From positions 34,093 through 98,092 of the forward strand of contig MSJI02000240.1 in the NCBI GenBank assembly GCA_001931905.2: 64,000 nt of DNA, read 5' to 3'. Origin of the DNA: Cladosporium sp. IMV 00045 (taxonomy: Eukaryota; Ascomycota; Dothideomycetes; Cladosporiales; Cladosporiaceae). The translations under genes and the position numbers were made by a program. This document shows positions 57,388 through 64,000 of the stretch, in pieces. The notes under the pieces were generated by a model. That model was not told the origin of the DNA. It worked only from the letters and a program-made list of their open reading frames with translations, and searched no databases. Within the stretch, counting starts at the first letter, position 1, and each line of letters opens with the position of its first letter.

Positions 57388-60300
57388 CTACAGAACGATC
57401 AAGTTTCCAATCGGCACACCCATACTCTCGAACCAAAACCGTCTCTTGACGCCCATGCCCGGCACCATCGTCTTACCATCCTTCCCACTGACAGCGGGCC
57501 TCTTGACAGCCTGCTCCGTGAGGTGGCCAGCATCATCCACTTGAGCAATCACAGCTGCCGCGTTGCGTAAGGCTATGACGGTCTCCGCCGTTCCTTCAAC
57601 CATCGTCATAGCAATCCCATGTCTGCGCTCAATTCCCGCCGGCGTCAGTTGTCGCTCGTCCAGAAGCGGCCGTATGAACTGCTCCTCACCCCCACCCTGT
57701 GCAGGAGACACGACGACCACGAGCTGCAGCCCGTCTTTGCTCGGGCCAAACGCGGGAATGTTCGCGAGCTTCTCATTGAAAGAACATTCGCCGCGACGGA
57801 TGATCAGGATCTGATAGCTCTTAGCAACAGACACTGGAAGGCGGTGCGAGCAGAGGGTGGAATCCAGGTAGTAGACCTTGCTGTTTGGAAGTGCACCCGT
57901 CGCAAAAGCCATGGGGTTGACCGTGTCTATGTGCGTAGGTAGAGCGGCTGCGCCTGCGCCTGTGGGAAGTATGGCGGGAATGACGGTGCGCGAGAGGCCG
58001 GGCGGACTGCTGGTGACCGGTGTAATGGCTGGGTGAGAGGTTGATTCTCCGGAGAGGAGCTTGGTGAACATGGTCTCGATCTCGTCCCATAGGCTGTCGA
58101 GCGTGCCGTTTTCAGGAACATCGACGTCGAACTCGTCCGCTATGGCGCCTTCTCCGAGACCCGTTGCTGCATCAACTGGCGGAGGATGGAAATCTACGAC
58201 GAGATCAATAAATTCGAGGTCTTTGATGCGCTTGAAATTGGGATCGCCAGGTGCGACGCCGTCCATTGCCTCTTTGGCGAGGATGACTTTCTCGTCTTTA
58301 CCAAGAGGCCAGTTCGCTATACCGTGGACACGATATTGGTGGCCTACTTCCATCTCCACCATCACGCCCTGGTTGTCGGGCAGAAGAAGCGATTTCGGTT
58401 CTTGTACCATGCTCAGGCGCATATTGGACAGTGAGTTGATGACAACGCCTTCAAGTACCTTGTGCAGAGCACCAAGAGGTAGCAGCCCCTTTTCTTCGCC
58501 AGCCTTGCCTGTATTCAAATTGGGGAACGTGAGCGTGCTTAATACAGGACTGCTGATCTCTGCGCTGAATCCTTGGCTGGGTACGAGCCCCTGTGGTAAC
58601 GTCCAAGGATAGTAGGTGTAGTTGGTTGGGCTACGGATGTCCTCCATTGAGACGCCAGGCGTGTCTATGGCTGCCTCGTGCAAAGAAGACGACCTTTGGG
58701 TCTCGACCGGAACAAGGTGGAGTTGAGCCATGGCCGCAGCGTGAAAGAAGTCCGGCCGATCCACGATGCTGCTGCCAGCAAAGGGAGAGCTCCTGTCCAG
58801 TAACGGACAGGTTGCTGCTATTGGAGGCATTGCTTGGTGCTTCCTGTGGTGAATTTTGGTTGCCGTCGGCGAATGCTTTGTAGGAGCACGTCGAAGCCTC
58901 GGCGGGACAATCATGGGATGCCCTTCGGTGGTGAATACCACGGGGGCGTCCATGTGGTTCAGAGGATGGCTTTCTTCGAACAGAAGGTAGAGATATTTGG
59001 CCGTCTCCCCAAGGAAGAAACTCTCCATTCGATCCCTCTGCTCGCCGCTGATGACGTCTCCCAAGTCCGCCCAACCACAGGGTGTCCAGCATCTTCTGCG
59101 AATGTCCCTCAGAGCCATCTCTCCCGTATGAAGATAGAAGGGATCTTTGGTGGCTTGATAGAGATAGTAGGTCGATTCAATGAATTCTGGGCGTCCAGCC
59201 CAATGTCTGAAATTAGGGTCGATGAATGAATTGTAAGTGTTCCAGCGCTCTGGAAGTGCCGCATACCGAGTCCAGAGAGCAGCCCATAGAAGATGCCCTT
59301 CGATGGCTTCATCGAGTTCGCCCACCAATGTGAGAAGACCTGGATAATATGCGCTCAGATTGTCAATCCAAGAGTAGCGCGGAGCACCTGTGACAAGATC
59401 CGCCTGCCCATAGAAAGGATGCTTCTCAGAAGAGGTGCGAAGAACATGGTGTCTGACGGCAGAATGTGCCTCAGTCCATGCCTGCAGGAAGGACTCAGGC
59501 GCGTTGTCTTCTGCAGTGGCGGGGTCGTATGGTAGACCGGAAAGCAAGATGGACGATTTGACGGCATACTCAAAAAAGCTGTCAACGCCTGCACCGATGC
59601 CAGCAAGCGGGGGCATCGTCCATTGTCCATTCTCTGCGTCAATGCCGTTCCCGATCAATCCAATCCCACTGCGGCGCTCCCAAACAGCCCAGAAAGCTTT
59701 CTTAGCCAAGGACTCGAAGCGGTCGTCTCCAGTCAATCGCGAAAGCGTGGTGAATTCCAGGATAAGACTTCCAGCACCGGCCGCGCACGTCTCTGTTATT
59801 TCCCGTGGGTCGGATGAAGTCCCGTCCAGCCTACATACGCCGTCTTGGCTGTCACGATAGAACGGTATGCCATGTCGGAGGTTGACTCGCGGATATGGAA
59901 GGCCTGTAGGAGTCGAAAAGGCGGGAAGAAGCCTCGATGCCAGGTCATGGGCTAATCGCAACAGTTGTCCATCGTAGATCCAGCCATCCCAGTTGATCGC
60001 GACCTTCTCTTCCTCTTCTGAGGTCAGAAAATCAGGTTTGTATCCACGTATGGGAAGGTCTCCAACCGCAAAAAGATGCGCGGACAGCAACCCTCCGACA
60101 CCGCGAATGTTCGTCTCAAATACCTGCACCTTACTGTCCAGGTCGAATCCACAAGCTTTGCTCCCGCATGGCCGCCTGTCTCCTCCATCGCCGTAGAGCT
60201 CGACCAAAGCTTGCACACCTGCCTGGAAGTCCTTCAGAGGTGACTTGCCATCTTTCGTCTCTTCCCCGGAAGCCAATATTGCCAGAGTCGAGAGCGAATC

Positions 60301-60663
60301 GACAAGGGTGACACTGTAATTTCCCAGCACATCGTTCAATCCAATATCCGCGAGATTCTCTTTGTTGCGCGTCTGAGGCTTGCATGAGAGGGGCTTCAAT
60401 TCGTCTTCTGGAAAGGCGTGGGTCATGTAGTTGGTATAACCATGGTAGAAAAGGTCTCTTGTATCTTGCCTATGGTTTTATTGGTGAGTTCACGATCTTT
60501 CAGTTGGGCTTTCCCCAAAGTAAGCGTACCGAAGATGGGCAATAGTGTCATCTGTCATGCCATGACCTTGCATCGGCCACAGCAGCGCCGCCAACAGGCA
60601 CGTGACGGTTGGCCATGTTGCGAGACTGACGGCCTGGAAGCGTGGCCATGCGATCAAGGGCAT
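57388..60663 (-). CDS. EDEM-type GH47 alpha-mannosidase with PA domain (Mnl1/Htm1-like)
   Basis: 1071-aa ER protein that trims mannose from misfolded glycoproteins to mark them for ER-associated degradation. Exon 1 (60663-60530) encodes a signal/anchor segment (WPTVTCLLAALLWPMQGHG). The 60-bp intron (GTACGC..CCATAG) restores AHLRQDTRDLFYHGYTNYMT, and exon 2 runs 60469-57388. GH47 hallmarks are HAFPEDELKPLSCKP (FPED at 64-67), VFETNIRGVGGLLSAH, GIGAGVDSFFEYAVKSS, RPEFIESTYYLYQATKDPFY and VVFTTEGHPM (calcium-site Thr). A protease-associated domain lies at about 900-1040 (YQILIIRRGECSFNEKLANI). There is no HDEL-type ending, so retention is by another means. Confidence 0.94.
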
Positions 60664-61967
60664 CGGGCAGCATCTGGGTGCCGTTACGCGCTCATTGACA
60701 AATGTGGACGATTCGATGTGGTGCAAAGGTGTAGCACTGCGCTGCAATCGGAGGTCGTCTGCGCAACGTGGACTTCGGTCGGCATGCGATCAGCGAACAA
60801 ACGATGGCGTAGTCGATGGTCAGAAGGTGGCTTTGTTATTTGGCAGTCCCTCCGCTGATTGGCTCCTGGAATGTGAGATGAACAAAGCGCAAGCCACGCG
60901 AACGTCGTTGCTCAATCGACTTCACTTGAATGCTAATCTCCTCACTTCTAACGAGCAACATTCCTCGAACATGCAATTGAAGCTAGTCTACCACGTGGAT
61001 GAGGCCGAAATGTCTTTTTCTCTCCTCATAGTGAGCAACCTAATGAAGCAAAAATCAGAGCTAGCCACTGTCGTCGAAGTGCCTTTCTAGGAGCTCCAGT
61101 GGAAAAGCACCTCATGTTACCGTGAGTCTGGTGTCACCTAGATCTTATCTTGGATCAACAAGCTGGGGGGAAAAAAAAATAAATAAATAAAGAGAAAACT
61201 CAGTTTTGATGGCAGAGTCCATGCAAAAAATGCCCATGAATGCACTAGCATCGACCTCATGACCGCCATTATACCTACTGGATTATCGCTGGATTGTCTC
61301 TACTGCCTCCAATATCTGCAAAGTCTGGCATAGCTGGCAAGGGAATAGGACAAAAGTGATGACCATCTTGCAGACTGCCGATGGTTGAAAATCTCGAGCT
61401 CGGAATATTTTTTTTTGTGCTGCTACCACCGACACTGTAAGTGAATGCATGCTTACCCACTTGGAGAGCCTATATGATTCTTCTCGCAGTCTAGGCAAAC
61501 CCTGTATGCTGCTACCATCGACATCGTGGTTGAATATCCACTAGCCTCCCCAGAGAGCTTAGATGATTCAGCATGTCAAAAAATTTAAGTACATTTTTTC
61601 TAGCTACTATCAACAACTTCCAAAGCAATCGCATGCTGAATTGCTTGGAGCCGCACATTATTGCTGAGGAGTCAACGACCTATGAACTCCACGAACGAAT
61701 GGGACCTTCGAAGAATAATCATCGAATCATTCCTCCAAGTCCTCTGGTACAACCATCTATAAGTATTCCCACTTCTCTGAGCGCAAGCCCTCAATTTCTG
61801 CTCTTCAAATTTCTTCTTTTCTTTCCCACATTCGCTTCCCTTTTCCAACGCAGCTATCTTTCACTCTCTTTTCATCTTTCAAATTTCACCTTTGAGAGAT
61901 CCCTTGAGGTAAGTCAACCCGAATCCCCGCTATCCCACCCCTATCTGACAGTGCTTCAATCAGCATC
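60664..61967. other. Divergent intergenic region with diverged tandem repeat
   Basis: 1.3 kb between the starts of the EDEM-type gene (-) and the orphan secreted protein gene (+). It contains an A-rich (AAAT)n stretch near 61162-61195 and the imperfect ~90-bp tandem repeat listed separately. The last ~150 bp are pyrimidine-rich, like a promoter and leader. No gene is supported. Confidence 0.5.
61417..61690. repeat. Diverged ~90-bp tandem repeat, three copies
   Basis: Three related segments begin near 61417, 61506 and 61599. Each opens with GCTGCTACC or GCTACTATC, and copies 1 and 2 continue with a CGACA core. GAATGCATGC-like and TTGGAGAGCC-like or CAGAGAGCT-like blocks come next. TATGATTC or GATGATTC follows in the first two copies. 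Identity is moderate, so this is an old duplication judged by eye. Confidence 0.5.
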
Positions 61968-63866
61968 ATGAAATTCAGCATCCTCGCCCTCCTGGGATTC
62001 GCGGCCTTCCAGGCCAGCGGATCGAGCACGCCGCGCAAGGACTACTCCGTCCCAGAGCCTGTCCCCGAGTACATAGGGGCCCCTGGCGACATGTGGACGA
62101 AGCGCAAGGATCCTTGCGAGGCGAAAGGCAAGGATTTTTTGGGCATCACTCGTTGCGAGAAGAAGCGCAAGGATCGTTGCGACTGGGACTGTGTTCGGTT
62201 TGTCATGTACCCGTTCGCGCTGCAAGCCGCCGAGGAGGCTCTCAAGCAGGCCCTCGGGGCCCACAACATCACCCAGGCCTGCATGGCGGCCCCCAATTGC
62301 CACGCCACCATGGACGTGATCATGGAAGCCGCGATTGAGAGCGTCTTCAAGCCCGCCGACCTCAAGTACGAAGCCCGCAATCCTACCGTCCAGTTCCACT
62401 GCGACGAGAAGTGCCTTTTCTGGAACATCAGGAACGCCACGTCGTACATCGGCGCCATCGTCATGGTCATGGGCGAGAAGCAGTTCTACAGCGGCACGCC
62501 CATCTGGCAACGCTGGGGCGCCCCCGAGGAGATCCGACTGGGCAAGATGATCGACCAGCTGAATCCGCGGAACGCCTACTTCGACACCGTCGCCTTCCGC
62601 AAGAACCTCCGCGACGTCAACTACCTGGACACCCCGACGCCCGTCAAAGGCACCGTGCTGATCGACATGAAGAACGCCACGCGCATCGCACAGATCCAAG
62701 CGGAAATCAAAAAAGAAGCCGCCGCCGCCGCCGCCCGGAAAGCGGAAAAGGACACGAAATTCAAACAGAGCCAGCAAAAGCTCACACCCCTGCACCTGCT
62801 GTGGGATTTCGGCAGGCTCTGGCGCCACGACATGTCGCGCCCCGCTTTATCCGCCGACGACGTCAAAGGGCACTCGCGCCGCGACATGTCGCGCGCCGCT
62901 TCCCCCGCCGCCAACGCCAACTACACCAACCGGGCGCAGGTGATGTTCCGCAACGCGCTGCTGCGCGCGGAGAAATTCGGCCAGCTCGCGCCCACGAGCA
63001 ACGCCCGCACCGACATCTTGGAAGACGCGCTCAAGCGCCTCAACGCCACCATCACGATGTCCGGGCGCGCCGGCTGGAGCGGCCACCTCGTGCAGAACCG
63101 CCTGTTCATGCCCGCCAACGCCGTCAACTACAGCGCCGCCGAGCCCGTGCGCCGCTGGGCGGTCGACACCTACAGCCCGCATGCGGAATGGGACTGGTCG
63201 CGCGACGGCTACGGGGACATGACGCAGCCCTTCTTCACCAAAGCCCGGCACGAGCTCCCATTCGCCCTGCGCGCCACGCAGTGGGTGATGAACCTGCAGC
63301 GGGGCACGAGGGAGCACAACGGCTCGCTGGCCCGCGAGGACCAGCAGCCGTGGCGCTGCACCTTCTACGACGAGTACACGGCGAAAGGGAAGGAGGTGGG
63401 CAAGCCGCCGGTGCAGATTCGCGGGTACGTGCTGGAGCACAATGCTGGCGTGCGGCCGTGGAAGGATGAAGCGAGGGCGCTTGAGCTCGTGCCGATGGAG
63501 GGGGTTTTCAACGAGACGACTGCGCATCCGATCGGGAAGGATTCCGAGCTGCTCACGTTCTTCCACCAGCACGGCAACGCGACGATCCCGCTGACGAACC
63601 GCACGGAGGCGTTCGTCGAGAAGAGGGAGGGGCTGCAGATGTTCGCGGTCATGGCGGAGGATGGGAGTTTGCAGCCGCGGCGTTTGGAGGTGGCGGAGAA
63701 CACGGACAGGTTGGCGGTGTGGAGTGTTTTCAACGCGGACGGGAAGAGAGTTATGAGGAGGGATGGGCAGTGGCAGTTTTTGCGGTTTGATAAGGAGACC
63801 GCTGCTGCGGCGGTGAGTTATGATTTGCCGCCTACGCCGCCTGTTGGGAAGGGGAAGCAAGGATGA
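61968..63866 (+). CDS. Unrecognised large secreted protein
   Basis: Intronless, 632 aa; I do not recognise the family. A signal peptide (MKFSILALLGFAAFQASGSS) opens it. Residues 45-150 hold eight cysteines (50, 63, 71, 75, 105, 111, 145, 149), which could form four disulfides. Several N-glycosylation sequons follow. An Ala/Lys-rich charged helix (EIKKEAAAAAARKAEKD) lies near 245-260. Two 18-residue imperfect copies starting RHDMSRP and RRDMSRA come next. The C-terminal half is Arg/Trp-rich with one further cysteine (QPWRCTFYDE). GC content and C/G-ending codons are higher than in neighbouring housekeeping genes. It could be an extracellular enzyme or effector-like protein; no catalytic motif was identified. 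Confidence 0.75.
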   Translation: MKFSILALLGFAAFQASGSSTPRKDYSVPEPVPEYIGAPGDMWTKRKDPCEAKGKDFLGITRCEKKRKDRCDWDCVRFVMYPFALQAAEEALKQALGAHNITQACMAAPNCHATMDVIMEAAIESVFKPADLKYEARNPTVQFHCDEKCLFWNIRNATSYIGAIVMVMGEKQFYSGTPIWQRWGAPEEIRLGKMIDQLNPRNAYFDTVAFRKNLRDVNYLDTPTPVKGTVLIDMKNATRIAQIQAEIKKEAAAAAARKAEKDTKFKQSQQKLTPLHLLWDFGRLWRHDMSRPALSADDVKGHSRRDMSRAASPAANANYTNRAQVMFRNALLRAEKFGQLAPTSNARTDILEDALKRLNATITMSGRAGWSGHLVQNRLFMPANAVNYSAAEPVRRWAVDTYSPHAEWDWSRDGYGDMTQPFFTKARHELPFALRATQWVMNLQRGTREHNGSLAREDQQPWRCTFYDEYTAKGKEVGKPPVQIRGYVLEHNAGVRPWKDEARALELVPMEGVFNETTAHPIGKDSELLTFFHQHGNATIPLTNRTEAFVEKREGLQMFAVMAEDGSLQPRRLEVAENTDRLAVWSVFNADGKRVMRRDGQWQFLRFDKETAAAAVSYDLPPTPPVGKGKQG

Positions 63867-63960
63867 GGGGGGATGGGGAGGGGTGGAGGGTGGATGGGAA
63901 GAGGTGGAGGGTGGAGGAGAGGGGTTTGGGATGGGTCAGGAATAGTGGATATCTGGGAGA
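63867..63960. repeat. Purine-rich GGTGGAGGGTGGA-type repeat
   Basis: Immediately after the stop codon at 63866 the + strand is almost all G and A. Repeated GAGGTGGAGGGTGGA units fall near 63875-63930. Closely spaced G-runs could form a quadruplex. Confidence 0.6.
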
Positions 63961-63974
63961 ATGGGGAGTTTGGT

Positions 63975-63998
63975 GTTTTTTTTTTTTTTTTTTTTTTT
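63975..63998. repeat. T homopolymer at window end
   Basis: An uninterrupted run of about 22-24 T ends at 63998, two bases before the window edge. Confidence 0.9.
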
Positions 63999-64000
63999 GA

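Noticed and set aside
61956..63860. Long minus-strand ORFs (290 and 337 codons) opposite the orphan secreted protein
   Set aside because: Antisense open frames produced by high GC. Only the plus-strand ORF has a signal peptide and an ordered cysteine pattern.
1..64000. Secondary-metabolite or other biosynthetic cluster
   Set aside because: No PKS, NRPS, terpene or RiPP core gene. The dehydrogenases, hydrolase and transporter are dispersed among housekeeping genes.

Overview
The window looks like nuclear DNA of a filamentous ascomycete (Pezizomycotina). Most genes carry one to four short spliceosomal introns, mainly 50-80 bp with GTRNGT donors and YAG acceptors. Intergenic spacers are long, and the gene set is typically fungal: a Bys1-like protein, a PIR-repeat wall protein, a rhodanese-PTP phosphatase and an Rvs167-type BAR-SH3 protein. 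A Dothideomycete is my best guess, but that is inference. I count 22 likely protein genes (one cut by the left edge) and one probable pseudogene. I recognised no tRNA, rRNA, CRISPR array or intact transposon.

Layout, 1-23.8 kb: beta-mannosidase (-, partial), rhodanese/tyrosine phosphatase (-), AAAP amino-acid transporter (+), alpha/beta hydrolase (-), F-box protein (+), mitochondrial NADH-cytochrome b5 reductase (-), a small secreted protein (+), the MOB1 mitotic/septation regulator (-), a MARVEL membrane protein (-) and a butanediol/sorbitol-type dehydrogenase (-).

Layout, 23.8-41 kb: a gene-poor stretch with a Bys1-like secreted protein (+), peptidyl-tRNA hydrolase 2 (-), a choline-sulfatase-type sulfatase (+) and a PIR-repeat wall protein with a GPI-like tail (+). 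They are separated by spacers of up to 4.7 kb.

Layout, 41-64 kb: a broken short-chain dehydrogenase (-), RAD7 (+), an ACT-domain protein (-), a zinc alcohol dehydrogenase (+), a GH63-like glycosidase (+), the BAR-SH3 protein (+), glutathione peroxidase (-), an EDEM-type GH47 mannosidase with a PA domain (-) and an unrecognised 632-aa secreted protein (+). The window ends in a purine-rich tract and a T-run.

The genes are mostly independent housekeeping, cell-wall and metabolic functions and do not form a biosynthetic cluster. The points most worth checking are four. The SDR gene has a frameshift and an in-frame stop. The dehydrogenase at 22.5-23.8 kb has no AG acceptor that keeps frame. The last intron of the AAAP transporter conflicts with its reading frame. 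The orphan secreted protein lies downstream of a diverged, roughly 90-bp-period tandem repeat. I found nothing I can firmly call a new system.
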